Assembly: GCA_035299085.1 (NCBI GenBank)
Contig: DATGXG010000064.1
Coordinates: forward strand, 1-64,000
Length of the DNA stretch: 64,000 bases
DNA from: Bacteroidales bacterium
GTDB taxonomy: Bacteria > Bacteroidota > Bacteroidia > Bacteroidales > UBA10428
Direction of reading: 5' to 3'
Below are positions 19,701 through 26,457 of this stretch, piece after piece. The notes under the pieces are model-generated. The model saw only the letters and a list, made by a program, of their open reading frames with translations, was not told the DNA's origin and did not search any database. Both the position numbers and the translations under genes were made by a program. Within the stretch, counting starts at the first letter, position 1; every line of letters begins with the position of its first letter.

Positions 19701-19991
19701 ATCAATGCCATTGCGCAAATTAACACAAAAGGTGTTACGGAATTCATCCTCGGCGGAAATCTCTTTGATACTGAAGTAGAGACCCCAAGAAACGATGCCA
19801 GTATAGGCTTTGTTCTCAGGTATGATAAGGCCAAGGGAATGGAGGCCATACCGCCGTCTCAAAGCGGGTTAATGATACGCGGTGAGATAAGGAAAATTAT
19901 TCCAATTAAACTGGCAACCGGTAAAAATGCTATTTTGGTTGCCACAAACAATGACACACTGAAATTGCTTGAAACTGATTCAGCGTTTTAA
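16719..19991 (+). CDS. Large FG-GAP/VCBS-repeat lipoprotein with ASPIC/UnbV domain (paralogue 2)
   Basis: A 1090-residue paralogue of the preceding gene, 6 nt downstream of it, so the two are co-transcribed. Lipobox CMLSCNRSS. It shares the opening FPYMYMGGGISIGDINNDG, the acidic FG-GAP turns (DVNNDGWLD, DYNNDGLID, DLDNDGDLD, DVNGDGLDD and others) and the ASPIC/UnbV region (about 497-585). Divergence is spread evenly over the length, so both look functional and this is not a recent duplication or a frameshifted copy. The 3' end overlaps the convergent kinase gene by 4 nt. Confidence 0.85.
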   Translation: MMKIKPVAVVMVSCLCMLSCNRSSEPFKKLSPSRSGIRFFNELVENDTLNYTKFPYMYMGGGISIGDINNDGLDDIFFTGNLVPNKLYLNKGNLHFEDISASAGIEGNHQWFTGSTMADVNNDGWLDIYVCVSAKYQPSDNLLFINNKDNTFTECAKSYGINDKSSSVQATFFDYNNDGLIDLYVANYPIVLVSMGAEFYRDKIKENKWEESGHLYRNNGNNTFTDVTDEAGIRNFGMSIGVVAADLNNDGWKDLYISNDFNPPDRLYLNNKNGTFSEVLRECTFQTSIFGMGLDAADINNDGLLDLYQIDMTPPDHYRRMVNVIPMRQETFDNSVNYGFHYQYMQNSLQLNNGVFDGKPVFSNISLFAGVAYTDWSWGGIFIDLDNDGNKDLVVSNGVLKDINNQDILTTPRSGMYFQKKKEEYRPELFPCTPVANYIFRNNGDLTFSDKSTQWGFSEPTLTNGLSCSDLDNDGDLDIVFHNVNKISAIYENRSAAKDNHFLKIKLNGPASNRFGLGSVIFVTTGEITQKQELTLTRGYQSSLSPVVHFGLGKNSIADTLKVIWPDGKQQTVYQVKDDQVITLNYTEAAGRDSFVNQSAKFRDITRISGIDFLHREDQFDDFGFGALLPYKYSRQGPGLAKGDVNGDGLDDFFVGNGAGFEPALYVQKPDGTFKKQSGPWSKDNPFDITGALIFDADGDAKLDIYVLYGGYMPENPYQDRLYLNSPGGFKKSEALPIMNKSGKTICAADYDGDGDTDLFVGGRIVPGKYPQPSGSFILRNNGMKGPKLKFEDITSSAAPELAEAGLVTDAIWIDFDEDGDPDLVMAGEWMNIRFFENVSGKFSDVTEKMGFSNSTGWWYSLKAADTDNDGDMDLIAGNLGRNYRYRDDQSFQIFSYDFDVNGKQDIVLSYVQNNIRYPVNSFDESSRQIPVIGQRYKTYDEFGKASLDDIYGASVLQASYSCKINTFSSVWIENQGKGKFVSHNLPNLAQLSSINAIAQINTKGVTEFILGGNLFDTEVETPRNDASIGFVLRYDKAKGMEAIPPSQSGLMIRGEIRKIIPIKLATGKNAILVATNNDTLKLLETDSAF

Positions 19992-21061
19992 GATAGTTTA
20001 TGGATGATTTCTTTCATTTGATCATAATGCTCTTCCATGCTGAGCAATAACCGCACCTGCGCCCTTGTACGCTGGAGATTATGACCTTCATGGTTTATGT
20101 GATAATAAATATCTCCGTTCAGATGATCGGTAAGAAATCTCAGGCTTTGCATGTATGTTAGCGCTTTGGCCGACAATGCCAGGTGATCTTTTTCAACATC
20201 GTTCATTACATTTCTTGTCTGTTCAAGGAAACCTGCCGCATAGGCTTCATAAAATTTCATATTGATCGAAACCTGGTTGACGTTGCTGTCATCTTCATCA
20301 CCTGTATTGGTGAAAGTACGGATTGAATCACCGAAATCGTCATGGATAAAGCCGGGCATAACGGTGTCCAGGTCAATAACGCAAAGACCTTTACCATCCT
20401 CGTCAAAAAGCACGTTATTAATCTTTGTATCATGATGCACAATTCGTGTATTGATCTTATCTTCCCTGCCCAGTTTGCGGATTATGATCATTTCGTCTTT
20501 TCGTTCGCGCAACAGGTTTATTTCATGGCTTGTTTCCTTAATTCTTTCAGGCACACCGTTTTTACAGGCATCCTCAAACTGGCGTATCCTCATTTCCATG
20601 TCGTGAAATCCACGGATAGTTTCACCCAGGTTAGCTGCTGGTAAATCCGAAAGCTGATTCAGGAATTTTCCGTAGGCTTTTCCTCCTTCATATACCTGGT
20701 CTTCACTCACTGCTTTATCATACGTTTTATGACGCGGTATATAGACGAAACAGCGCCATACTTTTTTATTTTCATCGGTATAAATTAAATCTCCAGTTTT
20801 GATGGGAATCACGGTAAGAACTGAACGGGTGATGTCAGGAGCTCCTGATTCTTCAAGTTTTTTGCGGATATGATCCGTAACCAGGCTGATGTTTTTCATT
20901 ACGGTTACCGGATCACGGAAGACTCTCGTATTGATTTGCTGAAGGATATAGCTTTCGGTTGACCCTTTCGCCAAGAAAGTCCCGTGAATATGACCAGATC
21001 CGAAAGGTATGATATCGGTAATGGTACCGGAAATAATAAATTGAGAAATGATATGTTTCAT
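19988..21061 (-). CDS. Aminoglycoside-phosphotransferase-fold sugar kinase (N-acetylhexosamine 1-kinase-like)
   Basis: A 357-residue kinase of the APH/choline-kinase fold. The catalytic loop IVHHDTKINNVLFD and the metal-binding ICVIDLDTVMPG-type segment (HxDxxxxN, then DxD) are clear around residues 205-235. The N-terminal GSGHIHGTF and YILQQINTRVFRDP match the group commonly annotated NahK or mucin-desulfating protein, which phosphorylates C1 of N-acetylhexosamines. The sugar specificity is inferred from similarity only. Its promoter region carries a 9-bp inverted repeat (21075-21108), and it is convergent with the FG-GAP genes. Confidence 0.75.
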   Translation of the reverse strand: MKHIISQFIISGTITDIIPFGSGHIHGTFLAKGSTESYILQQINTRVFRDPVTVMKNISLVTDHIRKKLEESGAPDITRSVLTVIPIKTGDLIYTDENKKVWRCFVYIPRHKTYDKAVSEDQVYEGGKAYGKFLNQLSDLPAANLGETIRGFHDMEMRIRQFEDACKNGVPERIKETSHEINLLRERKDEMIIIRKLGREDKINTRIVHHDTKINNVLFDEDGKGLCVIDLDTVMPGFIHDDFGDSIRTFTNTGDEDDSNVNQVSINMKFYEAYAAGFLEQTRNVMNDVEKDHLALSAKALTYMQSLRFLTDHLNGDIYYHINHEGHNLQRTRAQVRLLLSMEEHYDQMKEIIHKLS

Positions 21062-21074
21062 CTGGTTAAATGCT

Positions 21075-21108
21075 ATAGCTGAACCAAAGTTAAGCAGGAT
21101 TCAGCTAT
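21075..21108 (-). promoter_or_regulatory. -7 promoter element bracketed by an inverted repeat (candidate operator)
   Basis: ATAGCTGAA (21075-21083) and TTCAGCTAT (21100-21108) are exact reverse complements, 16 nt apart. Within the gap, minus-strand TAACTTTG (21092-21085) matches TAnnTTTG. No good -33 box was found. The start codon of the kinase is at 21061, so the repeat would lie at the transcription start, a common repressor position. Confidence 0.5.
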
Positions 21109-21192
21109 GAAAACAGGCTTTGCGGATATTTTTATAGTAAAGCAAGTGTAACTAACAACCTAAACCGATATGTATTCAAATATGCTTCGACT

Positions 21193-21209
21193 CCCTTCGA
21201 CAAGCTCAG
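21193..21209. repeat. Second copy of the CCCTTCGACAAGCTCAG repeat
   Basis: Seventeen bases identical to 6006-6022, here followed by TG instead of GG, so the palindrome is incomplete. Lies in the 257-nt gap between the kinase and isomerase genes; otherwise only the terminator at 21289-21312 was recognised there. Confidence 0.55.
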
Positions 21210-21288
21210 TGTAAACGCTCAGCATGACATTGGTAAAATCGTAAATCGGTAAATCCTAAATAATTTCGACTCTGTCAGGTTGTAAATG

Positions 21289-21312
21289 AAAAGCCCGGCA
21301 AAAGTGCCGGGC
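21289..21312 (-). terminator. Rho-independent terminator of the sugar isomerase gene
   Basis: GCCCGGCA (21293-21300) and TGCCGGGC (21305-21312) form an 8-bp stem. Read on the minus strand it follows the isomerase stop (21319) by 6 nt and is trailed by TTTTC. Confidence 0.75.
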
Positions 21313-21318
21313 CTAAAA

Positions 21319-22311
21319 CTATTTTTTCTCGAAAGCCGCGTCAAATGCAAATCCTGATGACCTGAAATCGATTTTTTTCACAAACGTACAAGCCTCTTGG
21401 GCACCTGCTTCCCGATCCATGGCACTGTCTTCCCATTCCACTGATAAAGGTCCCTGGTAGTTGATGTGATTCAATGCCCTGATGATCTCTTCAAAATTGA
21501 TGCAGCCTCTTCCAAGACTTCTGAAATTCCAGAATCGACGTGGATCACCAAATGTTACGTGACCGCCGAAAACACCCACTTTGCCGGGCTGGTTTTTCCA
21601 ATACACATCTTTCATGTGAACATGAAAGATCCGGTCGCTGAACCTGTAAATGAATTCCACATAATCCACTCCCTGGTAACCCATATGACTGGGATCGAAA
21701 TTAAAACCAAAAGCAGGGTGATAGTTTATTGCTTTAAGTGCTCTTTCAGCGGATACAATATCAAAGGCTATTTCGGTTGGATGGACCTCAAGGGCATATT
21801 TCACACCGATTTTCTGGTATTCATCGAGAATCGGTTTCCACCTTTCCGCAAAGTCATGGTATCCTTTTTCGATCATCGCTTCTGTTACCGGAGGAAATGA
21901 ATAAAGCCATGGCCATATTGAACTTCCGGTAAACCCGTTAACAACACCTACGCCGAGTTTTTTAGCTGCATGGCCTGTGGCAATGATTTCCTTTGCAGCA
22001 CGTTGCCTTACTCCCTCAGCATCACCATCACCCCAAATATACGGCGGCAGTATGCTTTTATGCCTTTCATCAATATTGTCGCATACAGCCTGGCTTACAA
22101 GGTGTGTGGAAATTGAAAACATATTTAGGCCGTATTTTTGCAGCAGCTGTTTCCGGAAGTTACAATAGGCTTCATCGGCCTTGTCGATTTCAACATGGTT
22201 GCCAAGGCATCCTAGTTCCAATCCGTCATAGCCGAAAGCTTTGGCTTTCCGGCAGACTTCCTCGATGTCAAGGTCTGCCCACTGAAGGGTACATAAGGTT
22301 ACGGGACGCAT
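21319..22311 (-). CDS. Sugar phosphate isomerase/epimerase-like TIM barrel protein
   Basis: A 330-residue AP-endonuclease-2/xylose-isomerase-type barrel. Candidate metal ligands are visible in LEVHP (Glu), FDPSH (Asp, His), HVHMKD (His) and VEWEDS (Glu). Start MRPVTLCTLQWADL is supported by family-like sequence from the first strand. Downstream of a Gfo/Idh/MocA oxidoreductase on the same strand, the usual pairing in which the barrel protein acts on a keto- or inosose-type product; the exact reaction is not readable. The spacer before it consists of tandem repeats. Confidence 0.82.
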   Translation of the reverse strand: MRPVTLCTLQWADLDIEEVCRKAKAFGYDGLELGCLGNHVEIDKADEAYCNFRKQLLQKYGLNMFSISTHLVSQAVCDNIDERHKSILPPYIWGDGDAEGVRQRAAKEIIATGHAAKKLGVGVVNGFTGSSIWPWLYSFPPVTEAMIEKGYHDFAERWKPILDEYQKIGVKYALEVHPTEIAFDIVSAERALKAINYHPAFGFNFDPSHMGYQGVDYVEFIYRFSDRIFHVHMKDVYWKNQPGKVGVFGGHVTFGDPRRFWNFRSLGRGCINFEEIIRALNHINYQGPLSVEWEDSAMDREAGAQEACTFVKKIDFRSSGFAFDAAFEKK

Positions 22312-22324
22312 AATGTAGCTTTTT

Positions 22325-22348
22325 AGTCTGTTAGTCTGTTAGTCTGTT
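22325..22348 (-). repeat. Three AGTCTGTT units directly before the isomerase ATG
   Basis: Three perfect 8-nt units, read as AACAGACT on the minus strand, 13 nt from the isomerase start codon at 22311. These are the same words as the ATG-proximal block of the composite leader cassettes before aspA, hydG and manD; the G-rich and AGACCAG blocks are missing here. Confidence 0.7.
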
Positions 22349-22395
22349 AGTAGTTTAGTAATAAGGATTTAAGGCCTAAGAGATTTATCAAATTG

Positions 22396-22485
22396 ATTAC
22401 TTAATACCTGATTACTTAATACCTGATTACTTAATACCTGATTACTTAATACCTGATTACTTAATACCTGATTACTTAATACCTG
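22396..22485. repeat. Six perfect copies of a 15-bp tandem repeat
   Basis: The unit ATTACTTAATACCTG is repeated six times without change and followed by a degenerate copy (GTTACTTT). It fills the spacer between the Gfo/Idh/MocA gene and the isomerase gene, both on the minus strand. Perfect identity suggests recent expansion by slippage and likely strain-to-strain copy variation. Confidence 0.9.
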
Positions 22486-22501
22486 GTTACTTTCGAATAC
22501 T

Positions 22502-23665
22502 TTAATTCACCATATCCAGCCATTTGGGTCCATCAGAGAATCCTGATTTCACAACGGTTTCAATGAATTGCATGCCGCGAACGCCGTCTTCGATACCCGG
22601 GAAGTCGAGCCATTCGGGTTTGGATTCTTTTCCTTCCATTTTTGCTTTCACTGCAAGGATAAAATTCCTGTAAATATTGGCAAACGCCTCCAGGTATCCC
22701 TCCGGGTGGCCACCTGGTGTGCGGGTGTTATGTTTGGCAGTTGCACCCAGGTAACCCTGACCGGTTCTTAGGATCTCCACCGGTTTACCGGGCCATTTCA
22801 GCAGCAGCGTATTGGCATCAGCCTGTGTCCACTCAAGCCCTCCTTTTTCACCATACAACCTGATCTTGATTGCATTTTCTTCACCGGCTGCTATCTGTGT
22901 GGCCATCAGCACCCCCTTTGCTCCATTATTATAGCGGATAAGGGCGGCGCCATCATCATCGAGTTTCCTGCCGGGGGCAAATATGTTAAGCTCGGCGCAC
23001 AATTGGGTGGCTTTTAGTCCCGAGACATATTCAGCAAGATGAAAGGCATGTGTTCCTATATCACCCATGCAACCGGCAATACCTGACCGGCCCGGATCGG
23101 TGCGCCAAACTGCCTGAACGTTTCCTTTGTCTTCTTCTTTATCCGAAAGCCAGCCCTGGGGATATTCAACATATATCCGGCGGATCTTTCCGAAAATACC
23201 CTTCTTTACAAGTTCTCTTGCTTCCTTTACAATCGGGTAGCCTGAATAGGTATGCGTTAAGGCGAATATAAGGCCGGTTTGATTTACTTTATCCCTCAAT
23301 TTTTTTCCTTCTTCAAGTGAAAACGTGAGCGGTTTATCAAGAACCACATGAAATCCTTTTTCAAGTGCCATTACACATGGCTCATAATGCAAATGATTGG
23401 GTGTAACAATGGCAACAAAGTCCATCCGTTCATTTTCAGGCAGCTTTGCTTCTTGTTCAAACATTTCTTTATAGCTGCTGTAAATCCGGTTTTCCGGAAG
23501 AAACAAAGCTTTTCCGGATTCGAGTGAAACTTCGGGCCTGCTGCTGAAACAGCCGCAAACCAGTTCGGCCTGTCCATCCATAATAGCTGCGATACGGTGT
23601 ATAGCCCCGATAAAAGCACCGGTTCCTCCGCCCACCATACCCATTCTGAGTTTTCGGTTGATCAT
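22502..23665 (-). CDS. Gfo/Idh/MocA-family NAD(P)-dependent oxidoreductase (cytoplasmic)
   Basis: A 387-residue oxidoreductase. The N-terminal dinucleotide fold begins MGMVGGGTGAFIGAIHR, followed by VTPNHLHYEPCVMALEKGFHVVLDKPLTF, where the usual EKP is DKP. The C-terminal domain includes GCMGDIGTHAFHLAEYVSG. It has no signal peptide. It is first in a two-gene set with the TIM-barrel isomerase and divergent from a DUF1080/oxidoreductase pair, pointing to sugar oxidation-isomerisation. Substrate unknown. Confidence 0.88.
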   Translation of the reverse strand: MINRKLRMGMVGGGTGAFIGAIHRIAAIMDGQAELVCGCFSSRPEVSLESGKALFLPENRIYSSYKEMFEQEAKLPENERMDFVAIVTPNHLHYEPCVMALEKGFHVVLDKPLTFSLEEGKKLRDKVNQTGLIFALTHTYSGYPIVKEARELVKKGIFGKIRRIYVEYPQGWLSDKEEDKGNVQAVWRTDPGRSGIAGCMGDIGTHAFHLAEYVSGLKATQLCAELNIFAPGRKLDDDGAALIRYNNGAKGVLMATQIAAGEENAIKIRLYGEKGGLEWTQADANTLLLKWPGKPVEILRTGQGYLGATAKHNTRTPGGHPEGYLEAFANIYRNFILAVKAKMEGKESKPEWLDFPGIEDGVRGMQFIETVVKSGFSDGPKWLDMVN

Positions 23666-23732
23666 CTGATAAAATTGTTAAGTCTTATGTGAATTTACTT
23701 TATTTAAGCTTTCAGACCAAATGATTTTTTGA

Positions 23733-23763
23733 TTGAATAATAAAATCTGTATTGCTAACTTTA
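23733..23763 (+). promoter_or_regulatory. Probable promoter of the DUF1080 gene
   Basis: TTG at 23733-23735, a 20-nt gap, then TAACTTTA at 23756-23763, which matches TAnnTTTG in all but the last base. Predicted transcription start is about 25 nt before the ATG at 23795. Confidence 0.4.
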
Positions 23764-23794
23764 ATGGTTCACACAAATTCTTAAAATTCTGATT

Positions 23795-24538
23795 ATGAAA
23801 AAAACAATAACGATTATTGCTGTATTCTGTATGGCATGCGGTATGCTGGTTAATGCCCAACACCAGGTACCCGAAGGTTTTACTTCCCTGTTCAATGGAG
23901 TGGATTTTGAAAACTGGAAAGTACCGGAAGGAGATAACGGGCACTGGAAGATTCTCGATGGAGTGATTGACTATGATGCACAAAGTGAGGCAAAAGAAGC
24001 TAAGGACTTGTGGACAACCAGGGAATTCAAGGATTTTATCCTTTATGTTGATTTTAGAATCAAATCAACACCCTATAAGAATCCTAATGTTCCTATCATT
24101 CTGCCCTCTGGATTGCATAAGAAAGATGAGAATGGCAAGGAAATCACAACGGTAGTGCCGGATTCCGATTCAGGGATTTTCCTGAGAGGCAGCAGCAAGT
24201 CGCAGGTAAACATCTGGTGCTGGCCCATCGGATGCGGCGAAGTTTACGGATACCGCATGGATGAAAATATGCCAGCCGAAGTGAGAAAAGCCGTTACACC
24301 GGTTACCAACGCCGATCACAACATCGGGGAATGGAATACTTTTAAAATCACAGTTCAAGGCAGTGTGCTTAATGTGGAGCTAAATGGCATTCCTGTAATT
24401 ATAAATGCCACTTTGCCGGATTTACCTGACAAAGGCGCAATTGCGCTGCAGCATCACGGAGGCAAAGATGAAAAAGGCCAATGGAACAGTCCTCCCGCTC
24501 TGATGCAATTCAGGAATATTTATATAAAGGAGATGTAA
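23795..24538 (+). CDS. DUF1080 (3-keto-disaccharide hydrolase-like) secreted protein
   Basis: A 247-residue protein with a signal peptide (MKKTITIIAVFCMACGMLVNA) and a concanavalin-like DUF1080 domain, recognised by FTSLFNGVDFENWKVPE, the SDSGIFLRG segment and GAIALQHHG near the end. Members act on 3-keto-glycosides or are found with the dehydrogenases that make them (established for some members; inferred here). Followed 76 nt later by a Gfo/Idh/MocA oxidoreductase with a Tat-like leader, so both may work in the periplasm. Confidence 0.82.
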   Translation: MKKTITIIAVFCMACGMLVNAQHQVPEGFTSLFNGVDFENWKVPEGDNGHWKILDGVIDYDAQSEAKEAKDLWTTREFKDFILYVDFRIKSTPYKNPNVPIILPSGLHKKDENGKEITTVVPDSDSGIFLRGSSKSQVNIWCWPIGCGEVYGYRMDENMPAEVRKAVTPVTNADHNIGEWNTFKITVQGSVLNVELNGIPVIINATLPDLPDKGAIALQHHGGKDEKGQWNSPPALMQFRNIYIKEM

Positions 24539-24614
24539 GATTGTTGTACCTGCAGAAACGCACGGAAGTGTATCTCTATAAACCCAGATTTTTTCACATT
24601 TAACCATTTACAAA

Positions 24615-26096
24615 ATGAAACGCCGAAACTTTATCTCAACAACCGCGGCAGCAGCCGGATTTACAATTGTTCCGAGGCATGTACTCGGAGGCATCGGATA
24701 TATTGCGCCGAGCGATAAACTCAATATCGCCTGTATAGGTAACGGTACGCAGGGAACGCGTGTGATGCTAGAACTTCTTAAAATACCCGACTTGCAGATC
24801 ATTGCCGTAGCCGATCCGGTTAAAGACGATAACCGCTACCAGAACTGGGGAGAATTCGAACTTCGCAACAATATCCGGGAGGCTATTGAAGAGCCATTGT
24901 GGGATGAAGGGATAAAGGGCTGCAGGGCAGGTCGTGAACCGGCAAAGCGAATTGTGGATACCTGGTATTCCAAAAAACAGGGTGCTTCGTATAAAGCCTG
25001 CACAGCCTATGAAGATTTCAGGGAATTGCTTGAAAAAGAAAGTGGTCTTGACGGTGTTGTGGTTGGTACTCCCGATCACCAGCATGCACAGGTTTCTGTT
25101 AAGGCCATGGAGAAAGGCAAACATGTGTATTGCCAGAAACCAATGACCAATGCCGTATATGAGGCCAGGTTGATGGCTGAAAAAGCTACAAAAACAGGTG
25201 TTGCCACACAGGTAGCCACACTGAATGCCTCCTCTGCCGATACTGACGAGCTTTGTGAAATGATCTGGAGCGGTGCTATTGGCCCTGTAAGGCAAGTCTT
25301 CAACTGGTCGAACAGGCCGGTTTGGGAGACAGGCTTCACTCAATTGCCTGAAGAAGAAAAAATACCGAAAGGATTCAACTGGGACCTTTGGCTTGGAAGG
25401 GCTGCTGAACGACCTTTCAGCTATAAATATACCCACACTGTTTTCAGATCATGGTATGACTTTGGCACCGGAGCCATGGGTGATATGGGCTGTTACTCTT
25501 TTGCTGCCATTTTCCGCGCCCTGAAACTGGGTGATGTGTCCACTATCGAAGCTTCGGCCAATACAATAGTCGGTGTTGTGGATGGCAACCCTTCACAATT
25601 GCAATATGTATCGCATCCCCATGCCATGAACGCGCATCTTACATTTCCTGCCAGGGCCGGTATGCCTGAAGTCGACCTCTATTGGGTTGACGGGGGAATG
25701 AAATTCTTCCGCTTCAAAGAGCTTCTTGAGGATAATCTTAGTTACGACGCTGACGGCTTGCTGTTTGTCGGAGATTATGGGAAGATATTATGTGAATTCC
25801 ATGGCGGCAATCCCCGTTTGATTCCCGCATCACGGAATAAGAATTATATTAAGCCGCCTCAAACTATTGAACGTTCCAAGGGCCATTACCAGGACTGGAT
25901 TGAAGCATGCCGAGGCGGAAAGAAAGCCCGATGTACTTTTGAATCTGCCGCACCCATCACTGAAGCACTGAACCTGGGAATTATAGCCATGCGAACAGGC
26001 AAACGGCTTACCTGGGATCCGCAGTCGTTCAAAACCAATGACGACCAGGCCAACAGCCTGCTGAAACCGGGTTACAGGAGCGGGTGGGAGTTGTAA
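24615..26096 (+). CDS. Gfo/Idh/MocA-family oxidoreductase with Tat-type leader
   Basis: A 493-residue oxidoreductase. The leader MKRRNFISTTAAAAGFTIVP resembles a twin-arginine signal, suggesting export with bound cofactor. The Rossmann region reads LNIACIGNGTQGTRV; the conserved lysine motif appears as VYCQKPMTN; GAMGDMGCYSFAAIFRALKLG belongs to the C-terminal domain. Length and features match the long, exported subgroup common beside DUF1080 genes. Together with the upstream DUF1080 protein it could oxidise and cleave glycosides through keto intermediates (inference). Confidence 0.87.
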   Translation: MKRRNFISTTAAAAGFTIVPRHVLGGIGYIAPSDKLNIACIGNGTQGTRVMLELLKIPDLQIIAVADPVKDDNRYQNWGEFELRNNIREAIEEPLWDEGIKGCRAGREPAKRIVDTWYSKKQGASYKACTAYEDFRELLEKESGLDGVVVGTPDHQHAQVSVKAMEKGKHVYCQKPMTNAVYEARLMAEKATKTGVATQVATLNASSADTDELCEMIWSGAIGPVRQVFNWSNRPVWETGFTQLPEEEKIPKGFNWDLWLGRAAERPFSYKYTHTVFRSWYDFGTGAMGDMGCYSFAAIFRALKLGDVSTIEASANTIVGVVDGNPSQLQYVSHPHAMNAHLTFPARAGMPEVDLYWVDGGMKFFRFKELLEDNLSYDADGLLFVGDYGKILCEFHGGNPRLIPASRNKNYIKPPQTIERSKGHYQDWIEACRGGKKARCTFESAAPITEALNLGIIAMRTGKRLTWDPQSFKTNDDQANSLLKPGYRSGWEL

Positions 26097-26102
26097 AAGG
26101 CC

Positions 26103-26180
26103 CGTCATTGCGAGGAGCTTGACATTACTCTGATTATAGTAGAGAATCAGTGCGACGAAGCAATCTGCCCGCACAGGCAC
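26103..26180 (+). repeat. REP-like element copy 1
   Basis: Conserved left end CGTCATTGCGAGGAGC and right end GACGAAGCAATCTGCCCGCA flank a variable centre that can form its own short hairpin (CTGATT ... AATCAG). Six copies occur in this window. Copy 1 begins 7 nt after the upstream gene's stop codon. The 361-nt gap to the malic enzyme gene holds copies 1 and 2 and no gene. Confidence 0.75.
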
Positions 26181-26250
26181 ACCCTTACAAAGAGTGTATA
26201 CCAGCTGTCAATAAATATACCCCACGCCCGAATCTCTCTTTGCACAGTCC

Positions 26251-26326
26251 TGCCTGTGCGGGCAGATTGCTTCGTCGCAGGAGATTTTAGTATAATCAAT
26301 GATCGGATTGGCTCCCTCGCAATGAC
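26251..26326 (-). repeat. REP-like element copy 2 (inverted relative to copy 1)
   Basis: Minus-strand copy starting CTCCCTCGCAATGAC at its plus-strand end, with TGCCTGTGCGGGCAGATTGC at the other. Copies 1 and 2 face each other across 70 nt and could fold into one long hairpin in the 3' region of the oxidoreductase transcript. Confidence 0.75.
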
Positions 26327-26457
26327 AATCCCTGGCATGACAAATATCTTTTTAGTCATTCTCCGAATTTTATAAATTTCATAGTTTTTTATAAACTTCA
26401 ACCCTCAAACTTCAAACCCTGGACAGGTAATCTACTAAACCCCTAAATAGCTAAACT

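Noticed and set aside
13392..19991. The two FG-GAP genes as one gene split by a frameshift
   Set aside because: Each has its own lipoprotein signal and a full domain set, with a stop and a 6-nt gap between them. They are tandem paralogues.
22396..22485. Regular array resembling a CRISPR
   Set aside because: The 15-bp units are directly adjacent with no spacers, and no cas gene is present. It is a simple tandem repeat.
24768..25436. Long open frame of 222 codons on the minus strand
   Set aside because: It is fully antisense to the Gfo/Idh/MocA gene and has a composition typical of a reverse-frame shadow, with many Phe, Cys and Ile residues and no recognisable domain.
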